NCBI RefSeq assembly: GCF_002307475.1
Contig: NZ_NTMH01000036.1
Span: forward strand, 1 to 64,000
Origin: Pantoea allii
Lineage (GTDB): Bacteria; Pseudomonadota; Gammaproteobacteria; Enterobacterales; Enterobacteriaceae
DNA length: 64,000 nt
Direction of reading: 5' to 3'
A model generated the notes under the pieces. That model had not been told where the DNA came from. It did not search any database and was given only the letters and a program-made list of their open reading frames with translations. Below, piece by piece: positions 1-9,853 of this stretch. The position numbers and the translations under genes were made by a program. Positions within the stretch are counted from its first letter, which is position 1. Every line of letters starts with the position of its first letter.

Positions 1-54
1 TGTCCCGTCCTGAATAGCGTTGACACATTTTCCACTGGTTTTGAGGAGAATGTG

Positions 55-450
55 ATGAAACAGTATGTTAAACGCACTCAGCGGGATTACTCTCTGTCTT
101 TTAAGCTGGCAGTCGTGGAGCAGGTTGAAAAAGGCGAGATGACTTACCGCCAGGCTCAGGAACGCTACGGCATCCAGGGATGTTCCACCGTGCTCATGTG
201 GTTACGTAAATACGGTCATCTGGACTGGCAGTCATCCCGGCAGCGCACCACCCGTGGAGGAAACATGACAAAATCTCTCCCCCTCACACCTGAACAGCGA
301 ATCAAAGAGCTTGAGCAGCAACTGGCTGAATCCGAAGTTAAAGCGCAGTTTTTTGAAGCTGTCGTGAAGGTGATGAACACCGAATTCGGTGCCACACTCA
401 CAAAGAAGCAGTTAGCGTCCTTATCGCGAAAGCACAGACACAATCCCTGA
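55..450 (+). CDS. IS3-family transposase OrfA (HTH subunit)
   Basis: A 131-residue protein. Residues about 10-60 form the usual IS3 OrfA helix-turn-helix (YSLSFKLAVVEQVEKGEMTY, then a GCSTVLMWLRKYG helix), which binds the terminal repeats. Residues about 80-110 look like the leucine-rich coiled coil used for multimerisation. GTG at 52 and ATG at 55 are both possible; ATG at 55 has GAGGAG five bases upstream and is preferred. The stop at 448-450 lies inside the open -1 frame of OrfB, so a fused OrfAB can arise by frameshifting. Candidate A-AAG slip sites are at 402-405 and 429-432. Confidence 0.85.
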   Translation: MKQYVKRTQRDYSLSFKLAVVEQVEKGEMTYRQAQERYGIQGCSTVLMWLRKYGHLDWQSSRQRTTRGGNMTKSLPLTPEQRIKELEQQLAESEVKAQFFEAVVKVMNTEFGATLTKKQLASLSRKHRHNP

Positions 451-524
451 AACTGACTGTCGTCAGGGTCTGCCGGTATTTAAAGATAAGCCGTCAGGCC
501 TGGTATCAGGGATGCCGGCGTGAA

Positions 525-1277
525 ATGCGCAGGGCTGAAAAGGCACACCGCATTACTGAAGAAGTCAGACTTATCAGGTTACAGCAGCCCCGCCTGGGTA
601 CCCGGAAACTGCAGCATATTCTTAACGAGCGGGAAGATGCCGCATTGCATATCGGGCGGGACAGTCTGTTCGCTGTGCTGCGGGAAGCCCGGTTACTGGT
701 TCATCCGGCAAGGGCTTATCATAAAACAACGAACAGCCGTCATCATTTTTACAGACATCCGAATCTGCTGAAAGCGGGGCCGGAGCAGACGGTAATCTCC
801 GGTCCGGAGCAGGTATGGGTTGCCGACATCACCTGGCTTCCGGTAAGAACAGGTATGGCCTACATCAGTCTGGTAACGGACGCTTTCTCACGAAAAATCG
901 TGGGGTATCATGTTCATGAAAGTCTGCATACGGAACACGTTATTAAGGCGCTGCAAATGGCACTGAGGGAGCGGCAGGGAAAGGGCCGCCTGATCCACCA
1001 CTCAGATCGCGGACTTCAGTACTGTTCGGCAATGTATCAGTCAGTGCATAAAAAACACGGTCTTGTCTGTTCAATGACGGACGGCTACGACTGCTATCAG
1101 AATGCGCTGGCAGAAAGGGTTAACGGCATACTGAAAAATGAATTACTGATTACGCGTCCGGCAGACGTGGTGCAGGCAGGCAGGATGGTCAGTGAGTCAG
1201 TCAGGATCTATAACAGCCAGCGTCCTCATCTGTCATTAAAATACAAAACGCCTGATGAGGTACATCAGGCGTTTTAA
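525..1277 (+). CDS. IS3-family transposase OrfB (DDE catalytic domain)
   Basis: Read from the first ATG this gives 250 residues, but the frame is open upstream to at least 402, in -1 relation to OrfA, so the active product is probably an OrfAB frameshift fusion. It has the HTH_21-type N-terminal segment and an rve integrase core: first Asp in VWVADITWL, second Asp in IHHSDRGLQY, Glu in NALAERVNGILKNELL. All three DDE residues are present and there is no internal stop, so the element may still be active. It ends 13 bp before the right terminal repeat. Confidence 0.88.
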   Translation: MRRAEKAHRITEEVRLIRLQQPRLGTRKLQHILNEREDAALHIGRDSLFAVLREARLLVHPARAYHKTTNSRHHFYRHPNLLKAGPEQTVISGPEQVWVADITWLPVRTGMAYISLVTDAFSRKIVGYHVHESLHTEHVIKALQMALRERQGKGRLIHHSDRGLQYCSAMYQSVHKKHGLVCSMTDGYDCYQNALAERVNGILKNELLITRPADVVQAGRMVSESVRIYNSQRPHLSLKYKTPDEVHQAF

Positions 1278-1339
1278 AAGATAAAAAAAGTGTCAACCTA
1301 TGCCAGGACTAGTCACCAGTGATGAAAATGACGCGTCGG

Positions 1340-3007
1340 TTATTCGCCGATTTTCGTCCAGGTATCGCGTAAACCGACGGTACGGTTAAACACTAACTGC
1401 GCCGGCGTGGAATACAGGCTGTCGGCACAGAAATAGCCTTCACGCTCGAACTGGTAAGGTGCACTGGCTGCCGCGTCACGCAGGCCGGGCTCAACAAAAC
1501 CTTGTTTGATTTCCAGCGAATCCGGATTGATTGTGGTCAGAAAATCGTCTGCCGCACCGGGATTGGGCACGCTAAACAGGCGATCGTAGAGACGAAACTC
1601 TGCAGGCAGCGCATGTTCAGCAGAAACCCAATGGATAACGCCTTTAACTTTACGGCCGTCAGCCGGATCTTTACTCAGCGTATCCACATCACAGGTGCAA
1701 TAGATGCAGGTAATATTGCCCTCTTCATCTTTTGCAACGCGCTCAGCACGGATCACGTAGGCATTACGCAGGCGAACCTCTTTACCCAGAACCAGGCGTT
1801 TATATTGCTTGTTCGCCTCTTCACGGAAATCGGCCCGATCGATCCAAATCTCACGGCTGAATGGCACTTCACGTGTACCCATTTCAGGTTTGTTCGGATG
1901 GTTAGGCATGCTGAGCACTTCGTTATGACCCGCAGGCAGGTTTTCCAGCACCAGCTTCACCGGCTCCAACACCGCCATCGCACGTGGTGCATTTTCGTTG
2001 AGATCGTCGCGGATACAGGATTCCAGCGAGGCCATTTCAACAATGTTGTCCTGCTTGGTGATGCCAATACGGCGACAAAATTCACGAATCGAAGCCGCGG
2101 TATAACCACGGCGACGCAGGCCGGATACCGTTAACATACGCGGATCGTCCCAGCCTTCCACATGCTTTTCACTGACCAGTTGCGTGAGTTTGCGTTTTGA
2201 CATCACGGCATATTCCAGATTCAGACGCGAAAATTCGTACTGACGCGGATGAACCGGAATCGTGATGTTATCGAGCACCCAGTCATACAGGCGGCGGTTA
2301 TCCTGGAATTCCAGCGTACATAGCGAATGCGTAATGCCTTCCAGCGCATCGGAAATACAGTGGGTAAAGTCGTACATCGGGTAGATGCACCACTTGTTGC
2401 CGGTTTGATGATGTTCGGCAAACTTAATGCGGTACAGCACCGGATCGCGCATGACGATAAAACTTGAGGCCATGTCGATCTTTGCACGCAGACAGGCTTT
2501 GCCTTCTGCAAATTCACCGTTGCGCATCTTTTCAAACAGGGCGAGGTTTTCTTCCACGCTGCGATCGCGGTAAGGGCTGTTTTTGCCCGGTGCGGTTAAG
2601 GTGCCACGGTATTCACGGATTTCTTCCGGGGTCAGTTCATCTACGTAGGCCAGGCCTTTGCCAATCAGTTCTACCGCATAGTGGTAAAGCTGATCAAAAT
2701 AGTCAGATGAATAACGAACGTCGCCGCTCCATGTAAAACCCAACCACTGCACGTCGCGCTTGATGGATTCAACAAATTCCATATCCTCTTTAACCGGATT
2801 GGTATCGTCAAAACGCAGATTGCACTCACCTTGATAATCTTGAGCAATTCCAAAATTCAGGCAGATTGATTTAGCATGACCGATGTGCAGATAACCATTT
2901 GGCTCTGGCGGGAAACGGGTGTGCACAGTGCTGTGCTTCCCGCTTGCCAGATCCTCGTCAATAATCTGACGAATAAAGTTAGTTGGGCGGGCTTCAGCCT
3001 CACTCAT
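1340..3007 (-). CDS. glnS: Glutaminyl-tRNA synthetase
   Basis: Charges tRNA-Gln with glutamine in the cytoplasm, using ATP. The 555 residues match the length of the E. coli enzyme. The class I signature HIGH is at residues 41-44 ([14 protein letters not shown]) and the KMSKS-equivalent VMSKRK is near residue 270, followed by the two C-terminal beta-barrel anticodon-binding domains. The start [14 protein letters not shown] is the conserved enterobacterial one. It lies downstream of nagE on the same strand. Four of the seven tRNAs in the cluster at 11739-12399 are its substrates. An IS3-type element ends just beyond its stop and may have displaced its terminator. Confidence 0.98.
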   Translation of the reverse strand: MSEAEARPTNFIRQIIDEDLASGKHSTVHTRFPPEPNGYLHIGHAKSICLNFGIAQDYQGECNLRFDDTNPVKEDMEFVESIKRDVQWLGFTWSGDVRYSSDYFDQLYHYAVELIGKGLAYVDELTPEEIREYRGTLTAPGKNSPYRDRSVEENLALFEKMRNGEFAEGKACLRAKIDMASSFIVMRDPVLYRIKFAEHHQTGNKWCIYPMYDFTHCISDALEGITHSLCTLEFQDNRRLYDWVLDNITIPVHPRQYEFSRLNLEYAVMSKRKLTQLVSEKHVEGWDDPRMLTVSGLRRRGYTAASIREFCRRIGITKQDNIVEMASLESCIRDDLNENAPRAMAVLEPVKLVLENLPAGHNEVLSMPNHPNKPEMGTREVPFSREIWIDRADFREEANKQYKRLVLGKEVRLRNAYVIRAERVAKDEEGNITCIYCTCDVDTLSKDPADGRKVKGVIHWVSAEHALPAEFRLYDRLFSVPNPGAADDFLTTINPDSLEIKQGFVEPGLRDAAASAPYQFEREGYFCADSLYSTPAQLVFNRTVGLRDTWTKIGE

Positions 3008-3111
3008 CTCAAAATCCTCAACGCGTAGAATGGGTGGTTTATACCACGTAATATCCGGGTATGATCCACAAAGCGTTGCAGAGAAACAACCGTTTGTTGG
3101 GCGTTTAAAAT

Positions 3112-3141
3112 AAAAAAGGCAGGAATCGCTTCCTGCCTTTT
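3112..3141 (-). terminator. Rho-independent terminator of nagE
   Basis: A stem AAAAGGCAGGAA / TTCCTGCCTTTT with a four-base loop (TCGC) lies 18 bp past the nagE stop on the minus strand and is flanked by A and T runs. It separates nagE from glnS and could act in both directions. Confidence 0.85.
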
Positions 3142-3158
3142 GTTGTGGATACAGCGAA

Positions 3159-5195
3159 TTAGCCTTTTATTTCATACAGCGGCGTTTCGCCTGCTACGAC
3201 CTGGCCCTGGGTCAACAGCGTCAAACCCGAGAAGTCTTCGATATTACTGACCACCACCGGACTGATCATCGAGCGGGCATTCGCATTAAGGTAGTCAAGA
3301 TCCATCTCCAGTACCGGCTGGCCTGCCGTCACCTGAGCGCCCTCTTCCACTAAACGGGTAAAGCCCTGACCGCCGAGCGCAACGGTATCCAGCCCCATGT
3401 GCACCACGATTTCTACGCCGTTTTCGCTTTCCAGACAGAAGGCGTGATTGGTGTTGAAGATTTTCACCACCGTGCCCGCAATCGGGGCAACGACGCGCTT
3501 ATCGCTCGGTTTGATCGCTACACCGTCGCCGACCGCTTTGCTGGCGAAGGCGTCATCCGGTACCGCATCCAACAACACGACTTCACCGCTCACGGGCGCC
3601 ACTAAAGTCGCGATAACGCGTTTTTCGCTGTTCAGTACGGCCTGCGGTTTCACGTCGCTGGTCGCTGCTGGCGCGCTGGCGCTACTGGCTGCTGCTGCCG
3701 CGACCGGACCTTTCACCAGCACTTTTTTCATGGCCATGGCAATGCTTTCCGCCTGCGTACCCACGATAATCTGGACACTCTGCTTGTTCAGGCGGATTAC
3801 ACCTGATGCGCCAAGGCGTTTTGCCACGCCTTCATTGACCTGGCTGGCATCCTTCACATTCAGGCGCAAACGAGTAATACAGGCATCAATAGCGGTTAAG
3901 TTTTCTGAACCGCCCACCGCACCGATATAACGACGCGCCAGCGATTCGGTCGCACTTTCGCCATTATCGGTGGTGTCGACATTCACGTCATAACCATCGG
4001 TTTCATCCCCGGCAACCGCCAGCTCACGGCCAGGCGTCATCAGATTGAATTTTTTGATGGTGAAACGGAACACAACGTAATAGATGACGAAGAACACCAG
4101 ACCTTGCGGAATCAGCATGTACCAGTGGGTTGCCAGTGGGTTCCGGGTAGACAGCACCAAATCCACCAGCCCCGCGCTGAAGCCAAAGCCTGCAATCCAG
4201 TGCATGCTGGCCGCAATAAACACGGAAATGCCTGTCAGCACGGCATGAATCACATACAGCACGGGTGCAACGAACATAAAGGAGAATTCCAGCGGCTCGG
4301 TAATACCGGTAAAGAACGCGGCGAAGGCCGCAGCCAGCATAATACTCCCGACTTTCACCCGATTTTCTGGACGCGCGCAGTGGTAAATCGCCAGCGCGGC
4401 ACCAGGCAAACCGAACATCATGATTGGGAAGAAACCTGCCTGATAACGACCGGTGATCCCAGGTATTGCCGTACCATTCGCCAGCGACTGAGCGCCGCCG
4501 AGGAACTTAGGAATATCGTTAATCCCTGCCACGTCAAACCAGAAAACGGAGTTCAGCGCATGGTGTAAGCCGACCGGAATTAACAGGCGGTTAAAGAAGG
4601 CGTAAACCCCCGCGCCCACCGATCCCAGCTTCTGAATGTGCTCACCAAAATTGACCAGACCATTAAAAATTAATGGCCAGATGTACATCAGGATGAACGC
4701 CACCAGGATCATCAGGAAAGACACAAGGATGGGCACCAGGCGACGACCACTGAAGAACGAGAACGCTTTCGGCAGTTCAACATGGCTAAAGCGGTTATAC
4801 ACTTCTGCCGACAGTACCCCGACCAGAATACCGACAAACTGGTTACTGATTTTACCGAAGGCAGGCGGTACCTCAGCCACCGGTATTTTCTGGATCATCG
4901 CCACAGCAGCAGGTGAACACAGCGTGGTGACCACCAGGAAGCCGACAAAGCCAGTGAGCGCGGCCGCGCCATCTTTGTCTTTTGACATGCCATACGCCAC
5001 GCCAATCGCGAACAGGACCGACATGTTTTCGATAATCGCACCACCGGACTTGATCAGCAGTGCGGCAAAGGCATTACCCGCCCCCCAACTGTCCGGATCT
5101 ATCCAGTAGCCGATCCCCATTAATATTGCTGCAGCAGGCAAAGTGGCGACCGGCACCATTAGCGCCCGCCCCACTCGTTGTAAGTAACTTAACAT
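3159..5195 (-). CDS. nagE: N-acetylglucosamine-specific PTS permease EIICBA
   Basis: Imports and phosphorylates N-acetylglucosamine to GlcNAc-6-phosphate across the inner membrane using phosphate from EI/HPr. The 678 residues contain three domains: a glucose-family EIIC with about ten membrane segments (about 1-385), an EIIB whose phosphocysteine is C439 in [11 protein letters not shown], and an EIIA whose phosphohistidine is H599 in [10 protein letters not shown] low-complexity Ala/Ser/Pro linker joins EIIB to EIIA near residues 500-520. Somewhat longer than E. coli NagE (648 residues), mostly in the interdomain linkers. Divergent from nagBACD; the shared control region carries NagC-type and CRP sites. 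Confidence 0.97.
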   Translation of the reverse strand: MLSYLQRVGRALMVPVATLPAAAILMGIGYWIDPDSWGAGNAFAALLIKSGGAIIENMSVLFAIGVAYGMSKDKDGAAALTGFVGFLVVTTLCSPAAVAMIQKIPVAEVPPAFGKISNQFVGILVGVLSAEVYNRFSHVELPKAFSFFSGRRLVPILVSFLMILVAFILMYIWPLIFNGLVNFGEHIQKLGSVGAGVYAFFNRLLIPVGLHHALNSVFWFDVAGINDIPKFLGGAQSLANGTAIPGITGRYQAGFFPIMMFGLPGAALAIYHCARPENRVKVGSIMLAAAFAAFFTGITEPLEFSFMFVAPVLYVIHAVLTGISVFIAASMHWIAGFGFSAGLVDLVLSTRNPLATHWYMLIPQGLVFFVIYYVVFRFTIKKFNLMTPGRELAVAGDETDGYDVNVDTTDNGESATESLARRYIGAVGGSENLTAIDACITRLRLNVKDASQVNEGVAKRLGASGVIRLNKQSVQIIVGTQAESIAMAMKKVLVKGPVAAAAASSASAPAATSDVKPQAVLNSEKRVIATLVAPVSGEVVLLDAVPDDAFASKAVGDGVAIKPSDKRVVAPIAGTVVKIFNTNHAFCLESENGVEIVVHMGLDTVALGGQGFTRLVEEGAQVTAGQPVLEMDLDYLNANARSMISPVVVSNIEDFSGLTLLTQGQVVAGETPLYEIKG

Positions 5196-5275
5196 TGACC
5201 CATCCCCCTTTAAACTGACTCTATAGCTTTGCTGCCGCTTAATGTTGTTATGTCAGCAGCAAGCCTCTGACGGCA

Positions 5276-5300
5276 TTACACTCAATGCTGTAGAGTGTAA
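5276..5300. repeat. 25-bp palindrome in the nagE leader/promoter
   Basis: TTACACTC at 5276-5283 is mirrored by GAGTGTAA at 5293-5300. It lies about 80 bp upstream of the nagE start, beside the NagC-like operator. It does not resemble the TTaaTTyG NagC pattern. It could be another operator or a leader RNA hairpin. Confidence 0.6.
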
Positions 5301-5307
5301 TAATAAT

Positions 5308-5328
5308 TTAATTCGCTTCACAAATTAA
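5308..5328. promoter_or_regulatory. NagC-type operator, nagE-proximal
   Basis: A 21-bp near-palindrome, TTAATTCG...CAAATTAA, of the A/T-flanked form typical of NagC/Mlc operators. It sits upstream of nagE and 93 bp (centre to centre) from the nagB-proximal site. Confidence 0.75.
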
Positions 5329-5339
5329 TAGCTACTATC

Positions 5340-5355
5340 TGTGACAATTATCACC
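5340..5355. promoter_or_regulatory. CRP (cAMP receptor protein) site
   Basis: TGTGA-CAATTA-TCACC matches the consensus TGTGA-N6-TCACA at nine of ten fixed positions. It lies between the two NagC-type operators, where E. coli has its nagE/nagB CRP site, and would give catabolite activation of both arms. Confidence 0.85.
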
Positions 5356-5400
5356 AAAAATCGATTTTTAAGGACGTTCTTACTGGCTTTAAAGACCGAC

Positions 5401-5421
5401 TTATTTTATGATGCGAAATAT
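5401..5421. promoter_or_regulatory. NagC-type operator, nagB-proximal
   Basis: TTATTTTATGATGCGAAATAT has dyad symmetry (TATTT...AAATA) like NagC sites. Its centre is about 108 bp before the nagB ATG, consistent with a place near the nagB promoter. Confidence 0.65.
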
Positions 5422-5518
5422 CAAGACGCGCTGATTCCTCTGCCTTTGAGCCTGCATTTTAGGCTTCACCCACATGTTTACTGCGCGTCAGATCATTAAC
5501 TCACATTCGAGGTGCAAC

Positions 5519-6319
5519 ATGAGACTGATTCCTTTATCCACACCCACGCAGGTCGGCAAATGGGCAGCGCGCCATATTGTGAATCGTATTAATGCGTTTA
5601 ATCCGAGCGCTGACAAGCCTTTTATCCTGGGATTGCCAACCGGCGGAACCCCACTTGAAGCCTATAAACACCTGATTGACATGCACAAATCGGGCCAGGT
5701 TAGCTTTAGACACGTCGTGACCTTCAATATGGATGAGTACGTTGGCTTGCCTAAAGAGCACCCGGAAAGCTACCACAGTTTTATGTACCGTAATTTCTTT
5801 GACCACGTTGATATACAACCAGAAAATATCAACCTGCTGAATGGTAATGCGCCAGATATTGACGCAGAATGTCGCCGTTACGAAGATAAAATTCGGACAC
5901 TGGGTAAAATTCACCTGTTTATGGGTGGCGTTGGCAATGATGGACATATTGCGTTCAATGAACCGGCCTCCTCTCTGTCTTCCCGGACCCGAATCAAAAC
6001 CCTGACTCACGATACGCGCGTAGCAAATTCGCGCTTTTTCAACGGTGATGTGGATCAGGTGCCAAAGTACGCGCTTACCGTAGGCGTTGGCACGCTGCTG
6101 GATGCCGAAGAAGTGATGATCCTGGTCACGGGTCATGTTAAAGCCCAGGCGCTGCAGGCAGCCGTGGAAGGTAATGTCAACCACATGTGGACGATCAGCT
6201 GTCTCCAGCTTCATGCTAAATCCGTGGTGGTCTGTGATGAACCCGCCACCATGGAGTTGAAAGTCAAAACGGTGAAATACTTCCGTGAAATGGAAGCGGA
6301 AAACATGCAGGGCGTTTAA
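5519..6319 (+). CDS. nagB: Glucosamine-6-phosphate deaminase
   Basis: Converts glucosamine-6-phosphate to fructose-6-phosphate and ammonia, the last step of amino-sugar catabolism. From the ATG at 5519 (SD GAGG six bases upstream) the protein has 266 residues, the same length as E. coli NagB. An upstream ATG at 5474 in the same frame would add 15 residues unlike the family and is not favoured. The active-site stretch [14 protein letters not shown] carries the catalytic Asp/His/Glu, and NMDEYVGLP carries the general base Asp. First gene of nagBACD, induced when GlcNAc-6-phosphate releases NagC. Confidence 0.97.
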   Translation: MRLIPLSTPTQVGKWAARHIVNRINAFNPSADKPFILGLPTGGTPLEAYKHLIDMHKSGQVSFRHVVTFNMDEYVGLPKEHPESYHSFMYRNFFDHVDIQPENINLLNGNAPDIDAECRRYEDKIRTLGKIHLFMGGVGNDGHIAFNEPASSLSSRTRIKTLTHDTRVANSRFFNGDVDQVPKYALTVGVGTLLDAEEVMILVTGHVKAQALQAAVEGNVNHMWTISCLQLHAKSVVVCDEPATMELKVKTVKYFREMEAENMQGV

Positions 6320-6379
6320 TACAGTCATTACGTCACCTGCGGTTAGACGCATTAACGGCAGGCAAGCCGGGAGAATAAG

Positions 6380-7528
6380 ATGTACGCATTAGTGAACGGC
6401 CGTATCTATAGCGGCGATGACATTTTTGATAATCATGCCGTCGTCATCGCTGACGGCAAAATTGAGCGCGTTTGCCCCCTGGCAGCGTTGCCGCCAGGCA
6501 TTGAACAGCAGGATGTCGGAGGCGCAATTATCGCGCCCGGCTTTATTGATCTGCAGCTCAACGGCTGTGGAGGCGTGCAGTTTAATGACGACATCGATGC
6601 CATTAGCGTGGAAACGCTGGAAACTATGCACCGGGCCAACGTAAAGTCCGGCTGCACCAGTTTTCTGCCGACGCTGATTACCAGCAGTGATGAACTGATG
6701 GTGCGCGCCGTGGAAACCATGCGCACCTTTTTGCAGAAATATCCCCACCATCTGCTGGGATTACATCTGGAAGGTCCCTGGCTGAATGTGGTCAAAAAGG
6801 GAACGCACAATCCTGCGCTCATCCGTAAGCCAGATCCGCGAATGGTGGATTTCCTGTGTGACAATGCTGATGTGATTAGTAAGGTTACGCTGGCACCGGA
6901 AGTTGTCGGAAGCGCCGTGATTCGTCAACTCAGCGAAGCCGGCATTGTGGTTTCAGCGGGCCATTCTAATGCTACCTTTGAAGAAGCCAAGGCGGGTTTT
7001 GCTGCCGGTATTCGCTTTGCCACGCACCTTTATAATGCTATGCCGACCTTTGCAGGACGTGAACCCGGCCTTATCGGTGCGCTGTTTGATGCGCCTGATG
7101 TATACTGCGGCATTATTGCAGACGGTTTACATGTCCATTACGCTAACGTTCGTAATGCCAAGCGCATCAAGGGTGACAAGCTAGTTCTGGTGACCGATGC
7201 CACTGCCCCCGCAGGTGCCGCAATCGATAAATTTATTTTTGCTGGTAAAACAATATATTATCGTGATGGATTATGCGTTGATGAGCATGGCACGCTAAGC
7301 GGTTCAGCATTGACCATGATCGAAGCCGTGCAAAACAGCGTTGAGCATGCCGGCATTCCACTGGATGAAGCGCTGCGTATGGCCTCACTTTATCCGGCAC
7401 GGGCAATGGGCGTAGAAAAGCAGTCAGGCTCCCTTCAGGCAGGAAAAATCGCCAACCTGACCGTCTTTACACGCGACTTTAAAATTATAAAGACGTTAGT
7501 CAATGGAGATAACGTCCTGAGCGAGTAA
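6380..7528 (+). CDS. nagA: N-acetylglucosamine-6-phosphate deacetylase
   Basis: Hydrolyses GlcNAc-6-phosphate to glucosamine-6-phosphate plus acetate and so removes the inducer of NagC. 382 residues, as in E. coli. It is an amidohydrolase TIM barrel with [20 protein letters not shown] (metal-binding Glu), SAGHSNAT and THLYNAMP (metal-binding His residues) and VTDATAPAG (catalytic Asp). It starts 60 bp after nagB with GGGAG upstream, and nagC follows after 7 bp, so the genes are cotranscribed. [15 protein letters not shown] reads [15 protein letters not shown] where many homologues have HLEGP..KKGAH; this is minor. Confidence 0.97.
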   Translation: MYALVNGRIYSGDDIFDNHAVVIADGKIERVCPLAALPPGIEQQDVGGAIIAPGFIDLQLNGCGGVQFNDDIDAISVETLETMHRANVKSGCTSFLPTLITSSDELMVRAVETMRTFLQKYPHHLLGLHLEGPWLNVVKKGTHNPALIRKPDPRMVDFLCDNADVISKVTLAPEVVGSAVIRQLSEAGIVVSAGHSNATFEEAKAGFAAGIRFATHLYNAMPTFAGREPGLIGALFDAPDVYCGIIADGLHVHYANVRNAKRIKGDKLVLVTDATAPAGAAIDKFIFAGKTIYYRDGLCVDEHGTLSGSALTMIEAVQNSVEHAGIPLDEALRMASLYPARAMGVEKQSGSLQAGKIANLTVFTRDFKIIKTLVNGDNVLSE

Positions 7529-7535
7529 GCACTGA

Positions 7536-8756
7536 ATGACCACTGGCGGCCAGACACAAATTGGAAATGTCGATCTTGTCAAGCAACTGAACAGCGCAGC
7601 CGTCTATCGGTTAATCGATCAACAGGGACCGATTTCACGCATTCAGATTGCGGATCTCAGCCAACTCGCTCCCGCCAGCGTGACGAAAATCACTCGCCAG
7701 CTTATTGAGCGCGGTCTGATCAAAGAGGTGGAGCAACAGGCATCCACCGGCGGTCGCCGCGCCATTTCCATCGTCACTGAAACCCGTCACTTCCATACCA
7801 TTGGTGTGCGCCTTGGCCGCAACGATGCGACCTTAACGCTGTTCGATCTGAGCGGTAAATCACTGGCTCAGCAGGATTATCCCCTGCCGCAAACCACGCA
7901 GGAAACGCTGGAGCTGGCGCTGTTCGAGGCCATCGCGCATTTTATTCAGCAGAGCGAAGCCAAAATTCGTGAGCTGATCGCCATTTCAGTGATCCTGCCA
8001 GGCCTGGTCGATCCCCTTAATGGCGTTATTCGCTATATGCCGCACATTAATGTGGATCAGTGGCCCCTGGTGGCAAACCTGAAAAACCGCTTTAACGTTA
8101 CCAGCTTTGTTGGGCATGATATCCGCAGCCTGGCGTTGGCTGAGCACTATTTTGGGGCAACGCGTGACTGCGCCGACTCGATATTAGTGCGGCTGCATCG
8201 GGGAACCGGCGCGGGGATTATTGCCAATGGACAGATTTTTCTGGGCAGTAATGGCAACGTCGGTGAAATCGGTCATATTCAGGTCGATCCGCTGGGCGAG
8301 CGCTGTCATTGCGGTAACTTTGGCTGTCTCGAAACCCTCGCGGCTAACGGTGCCATCGAACACCGCGTCAAAGAGTTGCTGAATAAAGGTTATCCCAGCG
8401 TACTGACGCAGGACGCCTGCCAGATGCCACAAATCTGTCAGGCGGCTAATCAGGGCGATGCGCTGGCAAGTGAGGTCATTGAGCATGTCGGCCGCTATCT
8501 GGGTAAAGCCATTGCCATTGCTATTAACCTGTTTAATCCGCAAAAAATTGTGTTGGCCGGCGAAATCACTGAAGCTGAACGCGTGTTGCTGCCGGCCATT
8601 GAAAGTTGCATTAATACGCAGGCGCTGGCAGCCTTTCGTAAAAATCTGCCTGTGGTGCGTTCTCAACTTGATCATCGCTCCGCCATCGGCGCATTTGCCC
8701 TGGCAAAACGGGCGATGTTAAACGGCATTCTGCTGCAACATCTTTTGGAAGACTAA
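7536..8756 (+). CDS. nagC: NagC, ROK-family repressor of the nag regulon
   Basis: DNA-binding repressor (and activator at some promoters) whose inducer is GlcNAc-6-phosphate. 406 residues, the same as E. coli. An N-terminal winged HTH (about residues 12-70, APASVTKITRQLIERGLIKE) is followed by the ROK sugar-binding fold with the zinc motif CHCGNFGCLE near residue 258. Autoregulated as part of nagBACD and expected to bind the two operators at 5308-5328 and 5401-5421. Near-identity to E. coli NagC in the recognition helix supports conserved operator specificity. Confidence 0.97.
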   Translation: MTTGGQTQIGNVDLVKQLNSAAVYRLIDQQGPISRIQIADLSQLAPASVTKITRQLIERGLIKEVEQQASTGGRRAISIVTETRHFHTIGVRLGRNDATLTLFDLSGKSLAQQDYPLPQTTQETLELALFEAIAHFIQQSEAKIRELIAISVILPGLVDPLNGVIRYMPHINVDQWPLVANLKNRFNVTSFVGHDIRSLALAEHYFGATRDCADSILVRLHRGTGAGIIANGQIFLGSNGNVGEIGHIQVDPLGERCHCGNFGCLETLAANGAIEHRVKELLNKGYPSVLTQDACQMPQICQAANQGDALASEVIEHVGRYLGKAIAIAINLFNPQKIVLAGEITEAERVLLPAIESCINTQALAAFRKNLPVVRSQLDHRSAIGAFALAKRAMLNGILLQHLLED

Positions 8757-8780
8757 GCGCAGCCTGACGCATGGCTGCGC
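8757..8780 (+). other. Intercistronic hairpin between nagC and nagD
   Basis: GCGCAGCC at 8757-8764 pairs with GGCTGCGC at 8773-8780 around an 8-base loop directly after the nagC stop. There is no U run, so it is more likely an RNA-stabilising or processing hairpin than a terminator. Confidence 0.55.
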
Positions 8781-8796
8781 GCATCGGAACCCATTT

Positions 8797-9549
8797 ATGA
8801 CGATTAAAAATGTAATTTGTGACATTGATGGCGTGCTGATGCACGACAATACGGCGGTACCCGGCGCGCAGGAGTTTTTGCAGCGCATTCTGGCGAAAGA
8901 TATGCCATTGGTGGTGCTGACTAATTATCCTTCACAGACGGCGCGCGATTTAGCGAACCGGTTTTCCTCGGCAGGCATTGAAATACCGGATTCGGTGTTT
9001 TACACCTCCGCTATGGCTACGGCTGACTTTCTGCGTCGGCAGGAAGGCAAAAAAGCCTATGTGATTGGCGAGGGCGCGCTGGTACACGAGCTGTATAAAG
9101 CCGGTTTTACCATCACTGATGTCAACCCGGACTTCGTGATTGTCGGTGAAACCCGCTCATTTAACTGGGATATGATGCATAAGGCGGCCTTCTTCGTGGC
9201 AAACGGTGCGCGTTTCATCGCAACGAACCCGGATACGCATGCCCGGGGCTTCGTGCCAGCCTGCGGCGCACTCTGTGCCGGTATCGAGAAGATCTCCGGT
9301 CGCAGACCGTTTTATGTCGGGAAACCCAGCCCCTATATTATGCGTGCCGCGCTGAACAAGATGCAGGCCCATTCAGAGGAAACGGTCATCGTGGGCGATA
9401 ATCTTCGCACCGATATCCTGGCCGGTTTTCAGGCCGGTCTGGAAACGATTCTGGTGCTTTCAGGGGTTTCTACCCTTACCGATATCGATGCCATGCCTTT
9501 CCGCCCTGACTGGATCTTCCCGTCTGTCGCGGATATCGACCTGTTTTAA
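8797..9549 (+). CDS. nagD: Nucleotide (UMP) phosphatase of the NagD HAD subfamily
   Basis: HAD-superfamily class IIA phosphatase, called NagD or UmpH in E. coli, where it prefers UMP and other nucleoside monophosphates. 250 residues. Motif I is CDIDGVLMHDN (nucleophile Asp), motif II LTNYPS, the cap lies in the middle, motif III is the Lys in YVGKPSPY and motif IV is VGDNLRTDI. Last gene of the nag operon; its role in amino-sugar use is unclear. It follows nagC after 40 bp that contain a hairpin. Confidence 0.95.
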   Translation: MTIKNVICDIDGVLMHDNTAVPGAQEFLQRILAKDMPLVVLTNYPSQTARDLANRFSSAGIEIPDSVFYTSAMATADFLRRQEGKKAYVIGEGALVHELYKAGFTITDVNPDFVIVGETRSFNWDMMHKAAFFVANGARFIATNPDTHARGFVPACGALCAGIEKISGRRPFYVGKPSPYIMRAALNKMQAHSEETVIVGDNLRTDILAGFQAGLETILVLSGVSTLTDIDAMPFRPDWIFPSVADIDLF

Positions 9550-9853
9550 TGCCTTTCTCTTATGACGCACTGGCAAAACAGGCGGTGCGTCTCCCCTTTC
9601 TGGCCCGTTAAAGCCATTATCAGCGTTCAAAAAGCGTGCTGAAATTCCATTTCGTTGCCGATCCAGCAATAAAAACCTTATTTCATTAGATGAAATTCAA
9701 TATTAGCCGCTCGCCACCAACATTTTCATCAGCAAAAGACGATTCCTCTTGCATTAAGGGTGGGAAATAACGCATTTTCTTATACATCACGCAGCGACAG
9801 GCTGCCGGACAAACGTAAAATTACATCGCCGCAGGTGAGTTCAGGAGTCAGAT
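9550..9853. other. nagD-asnB intergenic region, no gene seen
   Basis: This 304-bp region has no convincing reading frame, tRNA or strong hairpin. It must hold the asnB promoter and leader; a purine-rich CAGGAG precedes the asnB ATG. I could not pick a confident -35/-10 pair. Confidence 0.5.

Larger units (their letters stand above)
1..1315 (+). mobile_element. IS3-family insertion sequence, apparently complete
   Basis: Imperfect terminal inverted repeats of about 26 bp lie at 1-26 and 1290-1315; they share the inner GTTGACAC and the outer GTCCTG blocks. Between them are two overlapping reading frames in a -1 relation, an N-terminal HTH protein and a DDE transposase, which is the standard IS3-family plan. 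The copy looks intact. The target duplication cannot be checked because the window opens at the left terminal base. The right end is 24 bp past the glnS stop codon, and the transposase is convergent with glnS. Subgroup and named relative were not determined. Confidence 0.9.
5196..5518. promoter_or_regulatory. nagE-nagB divergent control region
   Basis: This 323-bp gap has no gene. It carries a 25-bp palindrome at 5276-5300, a NagC-like operator at 5308-5328, a CRP site at 5340-5355 and a second NagC-like operator at 5401-5421. The two operator centres are about 93 bp apart, close to the spacing known in E. coli, where NagC bound at both sites closes a repression loop. The nagB leader after the second operator is about 100 bp and contains GAGG just before the nagB ATG. 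Confidence 0.8.

Noticed and set aside
5534-6352. 272-codon minus-strand frame opposite nagB
   Set aside because: It is fully antisense to nagB, which has clear homology; a shadow frame in GC-biased DNA.
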